Part shown: in pieces, positions 20,055 to 29,419 of the stretch
How positions within the stretch are numbered: the stretch's first letter is position 1
Layout: every line of letters starts with the position of its first letter
Assembly (NCBI RefSeq): GCF_017357005.1
Contig: NZ_CP071589.1
Coordinates: 372,001 to 436,000, forward strand
From: Staphylococcus simiae
Lineage (GTDB): Bacteria > Bacillota > Bacilli > Staphylococcales > Staphylococcaceae
Direction: 5' to 3'
DNA: 64,000 nucleotides
The notes under the pieces: generated by a model
Seen by the model: only the letters and a program-made list of their open reading frames with translations
What the model was told of the DNA's origin: nothing
The model's database searches: none
Translations under genes and position numbers: made by a program

Positions 20055-20954
20055 ATGATTGCATATGACTTGATTGGGCAAACGCCATTAGTATTATTAG
20101 AGTATTTTAGTGATGATAATGTCAAGATTTACGCTAAACTTGAACAATTTAATCCTGGTGGTAGTATTAAAGATCGCCTAGGTAAGTACTTAGTTGAGAC
20201 AGCTTTAGAAGCTGGTGAAATACAACAAGGTGATACGATTGTAGAAGCTACTGCAGGAAATACTGGTATAGGACTGGCAATGGCTGCTAATCGTTTTGAT
20301 TTGCACTGTAAAATATTTGCACCATATGGTTTTTCAGAAGAAAAAATTAGTATTATGACAGCATTAGGTGCTGATATTTATCGCACACCTCAGAATGAAG
20401 GAATGATTGGGGCACAACAACAAGCCAAAGCTTATGCACAACAGCATGATGCATATTATATGAACCAATTTGAAACAGCACGTAATCCACAAGCATATCA
20501 AGACACATTAGCACCTCAATTAATTCATGCCATTCCTCAAATAGATTATTGTGTTGCTGGAATTGGGTCAGGAGGTACTTTTGCTGGTTTGGCACAGTAT
20601 TTGAAAGCTTATGATGTTAAATGTTATGCAGTAGAACCAGAAGGCTCTATTTTAAACGGAGGAGCGAAACACGCTCATGACACTGAAGGCATTGGTTCTG
20701 AAAAATGGCCGCAATTTTTAAAGCGACAATTAGTTGATGGTATTTTTACTATTGAGGATAAAGATGCATTTAACAATGTTAAATTATTAGCAATGAAAGA
20801 AGGTTTGTTAGTTGGAAGTTCTTCTGGAGCAGCATTGCAAGGTGCATTGGAGTTAAAAGAGACTATTACACATGGTACAATCGTTGTCATATTTCCAGAT
20901 GGTAGTGATAGATACATGTCAAAAAAGATATTTAATTATAAGGAGACGAAATAA
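20055..20954 (+). CDS. mccA: Cystathionine beta-synthase / O-acetylserine-dependent synthase (MccA)
   Basis: A 299-residue PLP enzyme of the cysteine-synthase/CBS fold. With MccB it converts homocysteine to cysteine through cystathionine (reverse transsulfuration). The PLP Lys is residue 39 in GGSIKDRLG. The phosphate-binding loop is EATAGNTGIG (about 74-83) and the C-terminal region has VGSSSGAALQG. ATG 20055 is conserved in my memory of the family but lacks a Shine-Dalgarno; a perfect hairpin occupies the leader. mccB begins 2 nt after its stop. Confidence 0.9.
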   Translation: MIAYDLIGQTPLVLLEYFSDDNVKIYAKLEQFNPGGSIKDRLGKYLVETALEAGEIQQGDTIVEATAGNTGIGLAMAANRFDLHCKIFAPYGFSEEKISIMTALGADIYRTPQNEGMIGAQQQAKAYAQQHDAYYMNQFETARNPQAYQDTLAPQLIHAIPQIDYCVAGIGSGGTFAGLAQYLKAYDVKCYAVEPEGSILNGGAKHAHDTEGIGSEKWPQFLKRQLVDGIFTIEDKDAFNNVKLLAMKEGLLVGSSSGAALQGALELKETITHGTIVVIFPDGSDRYMSKKIFNYKETK

Positions 20955-20956
20955 TA

Positions 20957-22102
20957 ATGAAAAAGAAAACTAAAATGATTCATGGCGGACATACAACAGA
21001 CGACTTTACAGGAGCGGTGACGACACCTATTTATCAAACAAGTACGTATTTACAAGATGATATTGGTGATTTACGCCAAGGTTATGAATATTCACGAACA
21101 GCTAATCCGACAAGAAGTTCTGTAGAAAGTGTTATTGCAGCATTAGAAAATGGTAAATTTGGCTTCGCATTTAGTTCAGGTGTAGCAGCAATTAGTGCTG
21201 TAGTGATGTTACTAGATAAAGGTGATCATGTTATTTTAAATTCTGATGTTTATGGTGGTACATACCGCGCACTAACTAAAGTATTTACACGTTTTGGTAT
21301 TGAGGTTGAATTTGTAGATACAACAAACACGGATAATATTGAACAAGCTATTAAAGAAAATACTAAAATGTTATTTATTGAAACGCCTTCAAATCCATTA
21401 TTACGTGTTACAGATATTAAAAAATCTGCTCAAATTGCTAAGCAGCATCATTTAATTTCGGTTGTTGATAATACATTTATGACACCTTATTATCAAAATC
21501 CTTTAGATTTAGGTATTGATATCGTATTACATTCAGCAACAAAATATTTAGGTGGTCACAGTGATTTAGTTGCAGGATTAGTTGCTACATCTGATGATGA
21601 TTTAGCAGAAAGATTAGCTTTTATTTCAAACTCAACAGGTGGTATTCTTGGACCTCAAGATAGCTACTTATTAATTAGAGGTCTGAAAACATTAGGCTTA
21701 CGTATGGAACAAATTAATCGTAGTGTATCAGACATTATTGAAATGCTACAAGCACATCCAGCAGTTCAACAAGTATTCCATCCAAGTATTGCAAGTCATT
21801 TAAATCATGACGTTCATGCTGCTCAAGCTGATGGACATACTGGCGTTATTGCTTTTGAAGTTAAAGATACTGACAGTGCAAAGCAAGTCATTAGAGAAAC
21901 TGAATATTATACATTAGCTGAAAGTTTAGGCGCTGTAGAAAGTTTAATTTCAGTACCAGCATTGATGACACATGCATCTATCCCAGCAGATATCAGAGCT
22001 AAAGAAGGTATTACTGATGGATTAGTGAGAATTTCAGTAGGTATAGAAGATACTGAAGATTTAGTTCAAGATTTAAAATCAGCGTTAGATACTTTAAAAT
22101 AA
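20957..22102 (+). CDS. mccB: Cystathionine gamma-lyase/gamma-synthase (MccB)
   Basis: A 381-residue PLP enzyme of the Cys/Met metabolism family. The internal aldimine Lys is residue 196 in SATKYLGGH. The substrate pocket segments SRTANPTR and ETPSNP and the C-terminal LVRISVGIEDTEDL are present. It cleaves cystathionine to cysteine in the mccAB pathway. AAGGAG overlaps the end of mccA, and both genes appear to be cotranscribed under the dyad at 19955-19981. Confidence 0.93.
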   Translation: MKKKTKMIHGGHTTDDFTGAVTTPIYQTSTYLQDDIGDLRQGYEYSRTANPTRSSVESVIAALENGKFGFAFSSGVAAISAVVMLLDKGDHVILNSDVYGGTYRALTKVFTRFGIEVEFVDTTNTDNIEQAIKENTKMLFIETPSNPLLRVTDIKKSAQIAKQHHLISVVDNTFMTPYYQNPLDLGIDIVLHSATKYLGGHSDLVAGLVATSDDDLAERLAFISNSTGGILGPQDSYLLIRGLKTLGLRMEQINRSVSDIIEMLQAHPAVQQVFHPSIASHLNHDVHAAQADGHTGVIAFEVKDTDSAKQVIRETEYYTLAESLGAVESLISVPALMTHASIPADIRAKEGITDGLVRISVGIEDTEDLVQDLKSALDTLK

Positions 22103-22185
22103 GTTATTGCATATAGATTAAGAGAAAATGTTTGTAGCCTAGGTTCTCTATGATATTATATTATGCAGTTGAATATAAAAATAAC

Positions 22186-22238
22186 AGCATTAGTCATTGA
22201 AGAAATGTGTTTGATTTCACCAATGACTAATGCTTTTT
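22186..22238. terminator. Bidirectional terminator between mccB and the DUF4064 gene
   Basis: AGCATTAGTCATTG (22186-22199) pairs perfectly with CAATGACTAATGCT (22220-22233), followed by TTTTTG. Confidence 0.9.
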
Positions 22239-22248
22239 GTTTTGTCGG

Positions 22249-22611
22249 TTATTTTCGAATTAAAGCTAAAATACCGGCAACGATAATTAATAAGCCAGAT
22301 AATACTCCAAATAAACTGATAAAAACAATGTTTAATATGCCACCAATAATTAATAAAGTACCCATTAAGACGCGTTTTTTATTGATAATACAACTTAAAA
22401 TTAATGTGATGACACAAACTATGATAACTGCAAGACCCAAGCCTATAACACTATTTCCGCCTTCAGCTTCAAGCGAACTAGCAAGACTGCCAAAAAACAT
22501 AGCGAAAATGCCTCCAAGCATTCCAAAGATACTTCCCATAATACCTAGTACCATTTCAGCAACGCGACTTGTTTGTTTAACATATGTATTGTTTTGGTTA
22601 ATTTCAGACAT
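22249..22611 (-). CDS. DUF4064-like membrane protein
   Basis: A 120-residue protein. A short polar N-terminus (MSEINQNNTYVKQTSR) is followed by four hydrophobic helices (about 18-42, 54-74, 80-98, 100-118), ending IRK. The layout is typical of small DUF4064 proteins. The ATG (complement of 22609-22611) has AAGGAG 8 nt upstream. It converges on mccB across a shared terminator. No function known. Confidence 0.8.
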   Translation of the reverse strand: MSEINQNNTYVKQTSRVAEMVLGIMGSIFGMLGGIFAMFFGSLASSLEAEGGNSVIGLGLAVIIVCVITLILSCIINKKRVLMGTLLIIGGILNIVFISLFGVLSGLLIIVAGILALIRK

Positions 22612-22764
22612 AACATTTCTCCTTAAAAATTAATACCATTATTATAATCTAAAACAATTAATATTGGTATACTAAATATTAAAAATATTATTAATGTTGT
22701 GTAAAAACTTAAAAAATAAACTTTTTATTTTTGTCTTTGTTTTTAGAAAATTTCGATAATTGTA

Positions 22765-22793
22765 TTGACGTTTGCAATTTAGTCACATATAAT
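22765..22793 (+). promoter_or_regulatory. Promoter of metNPQ
   Basis: TTGACG (22765-22770), 17-nt spacer, TATAAT (22788-22793). The TATAATTCT that follows resembles half of the dyad at mccA, so shared sulfur control is possible. Confidence 0.8.
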
Positions 22794-22841
22794 TCTGTTA
22801 TTCTTATCATTTTTGTAGGGATTACTGAAGGGGGACAATTG

Positions 22842-23867
22842 ATGATTCAGTTTCAGCATGTGAATAAAACATATCGTAAAAAAAGTAGAACGATACAGGC
22901 TTTAAATGATGTCAACTTTACTGTCAATCGTCATGATATCTTTGGTGTTATTGGATATAGTGGCGCAGGAAAAAGTACATTAGTGAGACTTGTTAATCAT
23001 CTAGAGTCAGTTTCGACTGGACAAGTCATCGTAGATGGTCATGATATTAATCAATATTCAGACAAAGCATTAAGACAAGTGAAAAAAGATATTGGTATGA
23101 TTTTTCAACATTTTAATTTATTACATTCAGCAACAGTATTTAAAAATGTGGCTATGCCACTTATTTTAAGTAAAGTTAATAAATCAGACATAACACAAAA
23201 AGTGGTGGAAATTTTAGACTTTGTTGGCTTGACTGATAAGAAAGATCATTATCCCGATGAGCTATCTGGTGGGCAGAAACAACGTGTGGCTATCGCAAGA
23301 GCATTAGTCACTAATCCCAAAATTTTATTATGTGACGAAGCTACTAGTGCGTTAGACCCAGCTACTACAGCGTCTATTTTAGAATTGTTGAAAAAAGTTA
23401 ATCGTGAATTTGGTGTCACAATTATGATGATTACGCATGAAATGAGTGTGATTAAGCAGATTTGTAATCGTGTTGCTGTCATGGAAAAGGGAGAAGTTGT
23501 AGAGATAGGAAGTGTCAAAGATGTCTTTAGTCATCCTTCCACTTTAACAGCTAAGAATTTTGTCTCAACGGTGATTCAAACAGAACCTACACCATCGTTA
23601 CTTGAGCAGTGGAACACAAAGCAAACTGAACCTTACAATGATTTCAAATTATTTATTGATTCAACACAAATGGAACAACCGATTATTAATGACTTAATTG
23701 AAAACTATCATGCCAAAGTTAATATCATGTTCTCTTCGATGTCTGAGATTCAAGGTGAGGTAGTTTGTTATATGTGGTTACGCTTAACTGCTGTTCAGCA
23801 TTTTAGCAAAGATGATGTTATTACATATTTTGAAAATCAACATATTCGATATGAGGAGGTGCGATAA
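22842..23867 (+). CDS. metN: Methionine ABC transporter, ATP-binding subunit
   Basis: A 341-residue ABC ATPase. Walker A GYSGAGKST lies near residue 37-45, signature LSGGQKQRVAIARAL near 140-154 and Walker B LLCDEATS. A C-terminal NIL/ACT-like regulatory domain (about 260-341) is typical of MetN. ATG 22842 has AAGGGGG 8 nt upstream; a longer frame from 22731 lacks one and would begin before the promoter -10. Forms the D/L-methionine (or Gly-Met peptide) importer with MetP and MetQ. TAATG overlap with metP. Confidence 0.95.
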   Translation: MIQFQHVNKTYRKKSRTIQALNDVNFTVNRHDIFGVIGYSGAGKSTLVRLVNHLESVSTGQVIVDGHDINQYSDKALRQVKKDIGMIFQHFNLLHSATVFKNVAMPLILSKVNKSDITQKVVEILDFVGLTDKKDHYPDELSGGQKQRVAIARALVTNPKILLCDEATSALDPATTASILELLKKVNREFGVTIMMITHEMSVIKQICNRVAVMEKGEVVEIGSVKDVFSHPSTLTAKNFVSTVIQTEPTPSLLEQWNTKQTEPYNDFKLFIDSTQMEQPIINDLIENYHAKVNIMFSSMSEIQGEVVCYMWLRLTAVQHFSKDDVITYFENQHIRYEEVR

Positions 23868-24526
23868 TGTTTGGTTCAAGTTTAGATTCATCACAATTAA
23901 TGCAGGCATTGTATGAAACATTGTATATGGTAACTGTCGCGCTAGTAATTGGTGCCTTGATTGGTATTCCATTAGGTATTTTATTAGTGGTAACTAGAAA
24001 GAATGGTGTTTGGGAGAATCAAGTCATTCACCAGTTGCTCAATCCTATTATTAATATATTAAGATCGGTACCTTTCATTATCTTACTCATAGCCATCGTT
24101 CCTTTTACAAAGTTACTTGTTGGTACTTCAATAGGAACGACAGCAGCAATTGTGCCATTGACTGTATATGTTGCACCATATATAGCAAGATTAGTAGAAA
24201 ATTCATTATTAGAGGTTGATGAAGGAATTATTGAAGCAGCTAAAGCAATGGGAGCATCTCCACTTCAGATTATTAGGTATTTTTTATTACCAGAAGCACT
24301 AGGTTCGTTAATCTTAGCTTTAACAACAGCGATTATTGGATTGATTGGTAGTACTGCTATGGCAGGAGCTGTTGGTGGTGGCGGTATTGGTGACTTAGCA
24401 CTCGTATATGGTTATCAACGCTTTGACACGATAGTGATAGTTATTACTGTAGTAGTGTTAATTATTATAGTTCAACTGATTCAAACATTAGGCAATATAT
24501 TAGCAAGGTTAGTTAGAAGACATTAA
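23867..24526 (+). CDS. metP: Methionine ABC transporter permease
   Basis: A 219-residue MetI-type permease with five to six helices. The EAA motif (EAAKAMGASPLQII, about 124-137) contacts MetN. Its ATG shares its A with the metN stop. Confidence 0.94.
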   Translation: MFGSSLDSSQLMQALYETLYMVTVALVIGALIGIPLGILLVVTRKNGVWENQVIHQLLNPIINILRSVPFIILLIAIVPFTKLLVGTSIGTTAAIVPLTVYVAPYIARLVENSLLEVDEGIIEAAKAMGASPLQIIRYFLLPEALGSLILALTTAIIGLIGSTAMAGAVGGGGIGDLALVYGYQRFDTIVIVITVVVLIIIVQLIQTLGNILARLVRRH

Positions 24527-24557
24527 TTAAAATATAGGCTTTAAAGGAGAAGAGTAT

Positions 24558-25400
24558 ATGAAAAAATTAATAGGAATTATCATTTTAGCAGTATTAGTAT
24601 TAGCAGCATGTGGAGGTAATAATGATAAAAAGGTAACGATTGGTGTTGCTTCAAATGATACAAAAGCTTGGGAGAAAGTTAAAGAGTTAGCTAAAAAAGA
24701 TGATATAGATGTAGAAATTAAGCATTTTTCTGATTATAATCTACCGAATAAAGCATTAAATGACGGTGATATAGATATGAATGCTTTCCAACATTTTGCC
24801 TTTTTAGATCAATATAAAAAGGCACACAAAGGTACAGAAATATCAGCATTAAGTACGTCAGTATTGGCACCATTAGGTATATATTCGGATAAAATTAAAA
24901 ACATTAAAGATGTTAAAGATGGGGCAAGTGTAGTTGTACCTAATGATGTTTCAAACCAAGCGAGAGCATTAAAATTATTAGAATCAGCAGGGTTAATTAA
25001 GTTGAAAAAAGACTTTGGTTTATCTGGAACAACGAAAGATATTACATCAAATCCTAAACATTTAAAAATTAAAGCAGTAGATGCACAACAAACTGCACGC
25101 GCACTGTCAGATGTAGATATTGCTGTCATTAATAATGGTGTTGCTACAAAAGCAGGTAAAGATCCTAAAAAAGATCCAATTTATTTAGAAAATGCCAATT
25201 CAGACGCAGTTAAACCTTACATTAATATTGTAGCAGTTAACTCTAAAAATATGGATAATAAAACATACAAAAAAATCGTTGACTTGTATCATTCTAAAGA
25301 AGCACAAGAAGCATTAAAACAAGATGTTAAAGACGGGGAAAAGCCTGTAAACTTATCAGCTAAAGAAATTAAAGCCATCGAAAAAGATTTAGCTAAATAA
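24558..25400 (+). CDS. metQ: Methionine-binding lipoprotein
   Basis: A 280-residue NlpA/MetQ family lipoprotein (S. aureus GmpC type). A signal peptide ends in the lipobox LVLAAC with Cys18 to be lipidated. The mature part has 'VNSKNMDNKTYKKIVDLYHSKEAQEAL' near the C-terminus, as in MetQ. Captures methionine or glycyl-methionine at the outer membrane face for MetNP. AAAGGAG precedes ATG; a terminator follows. Confidence 0.95.
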   Translation: MKKLIGIIILAVLVLAACGGNNDKKVTIGVASNDTKAWEKVKELAKKDDIDVEIKHFSDYNLPNKALNDGDIDMNAFQHFAFLDQYKKAHKGTEISALSTSVLAPLGIYSDKIKNIKDVKDGASVVVPNDVSNQARALKLLESAGLIKLKKDFGLSGTTKDITSNPKHLKIKAVDAQQTARALSDVDIAVINNGVATKAGKDPKKDPIYLENANSDAVKPYINIVAVNSKNMDNKTYKKIVDLYHSKEAQEALKQDVKDGEKPVNLSAKEIKAIEKDLAK

Positions 25401-25433
25401 TAATATAAAACAAATCACATAACTATATTACTG

Positions 25434-25486
25434 ACATCCTACAAGGTATAATTTTCAAAATTAATGACCTTGTAGGATGTTTATTT
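25434..25486 (+). terminator. Terminator after metQ
   Basis: ACATCCTACAAGGT (25434-25447) pairs perfectly with ACCTTGTAGGATGT (25467-25480), then TTTATTTATT. The rest of the gap to 25763 is AT-rich leader of sle1. Confidence 0.9.
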
Positions 25487-25638
25487 ATTGTAACAAGTTT
25501 AATAGTAATATAAAAAGGTATGTAACATATTAAGCGTAAATTTTATGAAATTGTAATAATTTAGATATTGTAAAATTTAATTATTTATATTAATTTAAAG
25601 AAGTATTTATAAAGACATTTCAAAATATATTATCAATT

Positions 25639-25655
25639 TGTAATCTTAATGTCAT
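25639..25655 (+). promoter_or_regulatory. Candidate WalR box upstream of sle1
   Basis: TGTAAT-N5-TGTCAT, one base off the WalR consensus TGTWAH-N5-TGTWAH. WalKR controls autolysin genes including sle1 in S. aureus. Confidence 0.4.
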
Positions 25656-25763
25656 CAAAAATCAACGTGCTATACATAATAAAAGCGTATAATGATGAAG
25701 TATTATAAAAAACGTATAAAAATTTAAAAGAAAAGTAAGTTAAGTAAGAGGAGGATTTTTCAC

Positions 25764-26948
25764 GTGCAGAAAAAAGTAATTGCAGCTATTATTGGGACAA
25801 GTGCAATCGGTGCTATAGCGTCAACACATGCAGAAGCAGCATCTACACATACGGTTAAAAGTGGTGAATCCGTATGGTCGATTTCTAATAAATATGGTAT
25901 TTCTATTGCGAAGTTAAAGTCTTTAAATGGTTTAACTTCAAATCTTATCTTCCCTAATCAAGTACTGAAGGTGTCTGGATCAACAAGTGCTTCAAATACG
26001 ACATCATCAAATGGATCTAATTCAAGTTCAGTATATACAGTACAAGCAGGCGATTCATTATCATTGATTGCTTCAAAATATGGTACAACATACCAGAAAA
26101 TAATGAGTTTAAATGGTTTAAATAACTTCTTTATTTATCCAGGACAAAAATTAAAAGTCAGCGGTGTAGCAAGTAATACATCTACTAATACAGGAAATGC
26201 TGCATCTTCAGGTGGTTCAGTATATACAGTACAAGCCGGTGATTCATTATCATTGATTGCTTCAAAATATGGTACAACATACCAAAAAATAATGAGCTTA
26301 AATGGTTTGAATAACTTCTTTATTTATCCAGGACAAAAATTAAAAGTCAGCGGTGTAGCAAGTAATACATCTACTAATACAGGAAATGCTGCATCTTCAG
26401 GCGGTTCAGTATATACAGTACAAGCCGGTGATTCATTATCATTGATTGCTTCAAAATATGGTACAACATACCAAAAAATAATGAGTTTAAATGGTTTGAA
26501 TAACTTCTTTATTTATCCAGGACAAAAATTGAAAGTCAGTGGTACGGCTAGTCCTTCAACTTCTAATACTGGAAATAACACATCAAATGGTGGAAACTAT
26601 CAATCGCCATCATTTAATCACCAAAACTTATATACATGGGGTCAATGTACATATCATGTATTTAATCGTCGTGCTCAAATTGGTAAAGGAATTAGTACAT
26701 ATTGGTGGAATGCTAATAACTGGGATAACGCTGCAGCAGCAGATGGTTATACTATTGATGGACGTGCAACAGTTGGATCAATTGCACAAACAGATGCAGG
26801 ATATTATGGTCATGTTATGTTTGTTGAACGTGTCAATTCTGATGGTAGTATTTTAGTGTCAGAAATGAACTATTCAGCAGCACCTGGAATTGTGACATAT
26901 AGAACAATTCCAGCATACCAAGTTAACAATTATAGATATATTCATTAA
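25764..26948 (+). CDS. sle1: N-acetylmuramoyl-L-alanine amidase Sle1 with four LysM repeats
   Basis: Secreted cell-separation autolysin of 394 residues. A signal peptide (cleavage near AEA-A, residue 26) is followed by LysM1 at about 29-71, LysM2 90-132, LysM3 153-195, LysM4 216-258 and a C-terminal CHAP domain (about 285-394). The CHAP residues are Cys295 (WGQC), His350 (YYGHV) and Glu367. LysM anchors it to peptidoglycan, and CHAP cleaves the amide bond. S. aureus Sle1 has three LysM; here LysM2-4 are near-identical 189-bp repeats. AGGAGG precedes the start; a WalR-like site is upstream. Confidence 0.93.
   Translation: MQKKVIAAIIGTSAIGAIASTHAEAASTHTVKSGESVWSISNKYGISIAKLKSLNGLTSNLIFPNQVLKVSGSTSASNTTSSNGSNSSSVYTVQAGDSLSLIASKYGTTYQKIMSLNGLNNFFIYPGQKLKVSGVASNTSTNTGNAASSGGSVYTVQAGDSLSLIASKYGTTYQKIMSLNGLNNFFIYPGQKLKVSGVASNTSTNTGNAASSGGSVYTVQAGDSLSLIASKYGTTYQKIMSLNGLNNFFIYPGQKLKVSGTASPSTSNTGNNTSNGGNYQSPSFNHQNLYTWGQCTYHVFNRRAQIGKGISTYWWNANNWDNAAAADGYTIDGRATVGSIAQTDAGYYGHVMFVERVNSDGSILVSEMNYSAAPGIVTYRTIPAYQVNNYRYIH
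26031..26595 (+). repeat. 189-bp tandem repeats encoding LysM2-4 of Sle1
   Basis: GTATATACAG begins at 26031, 26220 and 26409, an exact 189-bp period. The linkers after copies 1 and 2 (63-aa unit) are almost base-identical, including synonymous sites, indicating recent duplication or conversion. Confidence 0.9.
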
Positions 26949-26963
26949 TTAGCTGATAAAATA

Positions 26964-27013
26964 AAAAAGTTTCGTCTAATGTAGATAACTTATGCATTAG
27001 ACAAGACTTTTTT
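26964..27013. terminator. Terminator between sle1 and the palindromic element
   Basis: AAAAAAGT-CGTCTAATG pairs with CATTAGAC-AGACTTTTTT, with A-run and T-run on both sides. Confidence 0.85.
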
Positions 27014-27014
27014 G

Positions 27015-27101
27015 GGTTCTCTAATTTTCAGGACTGATAAATAAAAAGTGAATAATTTAAAATATAAATAATTATGTATCAGTCCAGTTTGGGAGAGAAC
27101 C
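27015..27101. mobile_element. Palindromic MITE-like element, copy A (87 bp)
   Basis: Ends GGTTCTCT and AGAGAACC, and both arms share GGACTGATAxATAA. Flanks are ACTTTTTTG and ACTTTTTG, which could be an 8-bp target duplication with one T length change. Same internal AAAAAGTGAATAATTTAAAA as copies at 30284 and 45227. Confidence 0.8.
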
Positions 27102-27140
27102 ACTTTTTGTCGTTAAAACTTATAAATTTTAATATTCATT

Positions 27141-29005
27141 GTGCGCCCGGCATGGGTAATTACTAGACGGTGAAAGTCCGTTACAGGCTTGGTAGTAGGA
27201 ACTGTTAGCGAAAGACAAGGGTGTCCATTGTGAAATGGAATCTGAAGGAAGTCGGACGCAAACACTCGCACTGACGAACAGAAATATCATACAAGGCTAT
27301 GTGGAATGGATGAATCTGCAATACAAGATAAAGTCCGATACTACCCGAGTTCTATATAGTAAATGATGCAGTGGAATGAGTGGAAAGTGGTTACTCTTAC
27401 CCGGGGAGGTCTCATCAGCGATAAAAAAATCGTAGTAATAACGAATGATGAGAAGTCAGCAGAGGTCATAGTAGGTAGAAATACTGAAGGACTGAACAAT
27501 ATTCATACAAAGTAAAGAATGGAGGTTAGAGATTTACAACGTACAGAATACAATTAATGATTGGCAACTCATAGAAAGATAAGTAGTGGAACGAAAAAGG
27601 ATATATGAGTGCGTACAGTAAATCTTAGGTGAAATGAAAGAAATGTATCGTGAGTCTCCATCTATGATGGAGCTTGTTGTAAGAGAGAATAATATACAAA
27701 AAGCAATTAAGAAAGTGAAGAAAAACAACGGTGCACCTGGCATCGATGGCATGCGAGTAAGTGAATTAACATCACATTTCGCAAAATACTTTCCACAAAT
27801 TAAACAAAAACTGCTTGATGGCACGTATAAGCCACAAGCAGTAAGAAAGGTTGAAATACCTAAATCAAATGGGAAAAAGCGCGTGCTTGGAATCCCTGTC
27901 GCAAGAGACAGAGTTATCCAACAAGCCATTAAACAAGTCATTGAACCTAGTATCGACCGTACTTTCTCAAAACACAGTCATGGCTTTAGACCGAATCGTA
28001 GTACAGGAACTGCACTTAAAGAATGTGCAACATACTATGAAGAAGGTTACTTAGTTGCAGTTGATTGTGATTTAAAACAGTGCTTTGATATGTTGAACCA
28101 TGATAAATTAATGTATCTATTTGAACGACATGTTCAAGATAAAGCCATTTCTAAATTTATTCGTAGAAGCCTACAGGTTGGTGCAATCGACCTCAATGGT
28201 AATTATCGAAGTAGAGAAATAGGTGCACCGCAAGGTGGTGTTATTTCCCCGTTACTTTGTAATATTTATCTTCACGAATTAGATAATGAATTGGAGAAAC
28301 GTGGTCATCGCTTTGTTCGTTATGCAGATGACTTCGTCATCTTTGTACGTACAAAACGAGCGGGTCAACGTGTCATGGAAAGTGTGACAAAGTTTATCGA
28401 AAAAGACCTTAAACTTATTGTAAATAGTGAAAAGAGCAAGGTAGGTTCTATCACACGTTTAAAGTTCTTGAGTTGTCTAATGACCAAAGTAAATGGCACT
28501 TATCGTTTCAGACCGACTATGGAAGCAAGAAGAAATTTAAAACGCACCTTAAGACGTCTAACGAAACGAAATAGACCAGGTACCTTTAAAGAGATTATAT
28601 CAGAAATTAATCAAGTAACACGAGGGTGGATAAATTACTTTGGTAAAGGATTTATTACAGGTTTTGTAACGAAGTTACAATCATGGTTAAACCGACGCAT
28701 TAGACAACTAATCCTCAAAAGATGGAAAAGAATAAAAACCAAATATAAGATGTTACGTAAGTATGGACTTGACCATAAGAGTGCAATGAAAATTGCCAAT
28801 TCAAGAAAGAAATACTGGCGCTTATCATCAACGCATGAAGTTCATCGTGCACTTACAACAAAACGTCTCTACAAGTGGGGGTTAGAACCATTAACCCAAC
28901 TCGCAGAGACGGCTTACGCAAGATATTGAACCGCCGAGTACGGAACCGTACGCTCGGTGGTGTGAGAGGACGGATAATCAAATAATGGTTATCCTCCTAC
29001 TCGAT
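27141..29005 (+). mobile_element. Group II intron with reverse transcriptase ORF
   Basis: The 5' end is GTGCGCCCGG, matching the GUGYG consensus. The 3' end has a domain V hairpin (CCGCCGAGTACGG/CCGTACG-CTCGGTGG, about 28930-28965), a domain VI helix and the terminal AT at 29004-29005. Size 1,865 nt. Domain I-type secondary structure occupies 27141-27620. The encoded protein lacks an HNH endonuclease, as in class C introns. It lies antisense in the extreme 3' end of the gene at 28997-29263: joining the exons gives VKNEY then a stop, whereas the intron-borne frame ends KIE then a stop. Confidence 0.92.
27643..28929 (+). CDS. ltrA: Group II intron-encoded reverse transcriptase/maturase
   Basis: A 428-431 residue protein. 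RT blocks: GAPGIDGMRV, IPVARDRVIQQAI, HGFRPNRST, AVDCDLKQCFD, GAPQGGVISPLLCNIYL and the catalytic YADD (FVRYADDFVIFV). The maturase domain X follows ('RPTMEARRNLKR', 'INYFGKGF'). No HNH endonuclase domain. Start 27643 has AGGTGA about 10 nt upstream; an in-frame ATG at 27634 is too close to that site. Intact, so the intron could be mobile. Confidence 0.92.
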   Translation: MYRESPSMMELVVRENNIQKAIKKVKKNNGAPGIDGMRVSELTSHFAKYFPQIKQKLLDGTYKPQAVRKVEIPKSNGKKRVLGIPVARDRVIQQAIKQVIEPSIDRTFSKHSHGFRPNRSTGTALKECATYYEEGYLVAVDCDLKQCFDMLNHDKLMYLFERHVQDKAISKFIRRSLQVGAIDLNGNYRSREIGAPQGGVISPLLCNIYLHELDNELEKRGHRFVRYADDFVIFVRTKRAGQRVMESVTKFIEKDLKLIVNSEKSKVGSITRLKFLSCLMTKVNGTYRFRPTMEARRNLKRTLRRLTKRNRPGTFKEIISEINQVTRGWINYFGKGFITGFVTKLQSWLNRRIRQLILKRWKRIKTKYKMLRKYGLDHKSAMKIANSRKKYWRLSSTHEVHRALTTKRLYKWGLEPLTQLAETAYARY

Positions 29006-29263
29006 TTTAACTTTACGTAAACTTGTAAATAATCGAGCACCATTACCTAGTAATGATATCACAGCACCGAATTTTTTTACTTTGCGTGGAGATTTAAATG
29101 AGATATAGAAATCAAGTAGTGTACCTATAGCGCCTAAGCCAAGTGATAAATATACTAAATTTTTGTTTTTAGCGTTATATTTCATACCGTTATATCCATC
29201 AACGATAAAGCCAGCTAAATTGAAAAAACGAGATAAACGTTCTGGTTGAGATTTTTTAGACAT
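28997..29263 (-). CDS. Hypothetical small protein with intron-altered C-terminus
   Basis: An 88-residue basic protein with a hydrophobic middle (LVYLSLGLGAIGTLLDFYISF, about 36-56), possibly membrane-associated; starts MSKKSQPERLSRFFNL. AATGGGGGAA precedes the ATG. The group II intron on the opposite strand has replaced its last three codons (NEY) by two (IE), with the stop supplied by intron sequence. Translation is therefore probably preserved. No family recognised. Confidence 0.75.
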   Translation of the reverse strand: MSKKSQPERLSRFFNLAGFIVDGYNGMKYNAKNKNLVYLSLGLGAIGTLLDFYISFKSPRKVKKFGAVISLLGNGARLFTSLRKVKIE

Positions 29264-29419
29264 ACAATAATTCCCCCATTAATTTTTTTATATGTTGTTG
29301 AAGTCTATGTTGTATATAATAATTACTAAGCTTGTGTTGAACTCAGTAACTTTGTCTATATGATACCATAATACATATATTGACGAATCATACAAAAGAT
29401 AAACATAGGGGTGAGTTGA

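Noticed and set aside
22163..22633. 156-codon plus-strand frame
   Set aside because: It is the complement of the DUF4064 membrane gene, with no ribosome binding site; its basic, isoleucine-rich translation is a shadow pattern.
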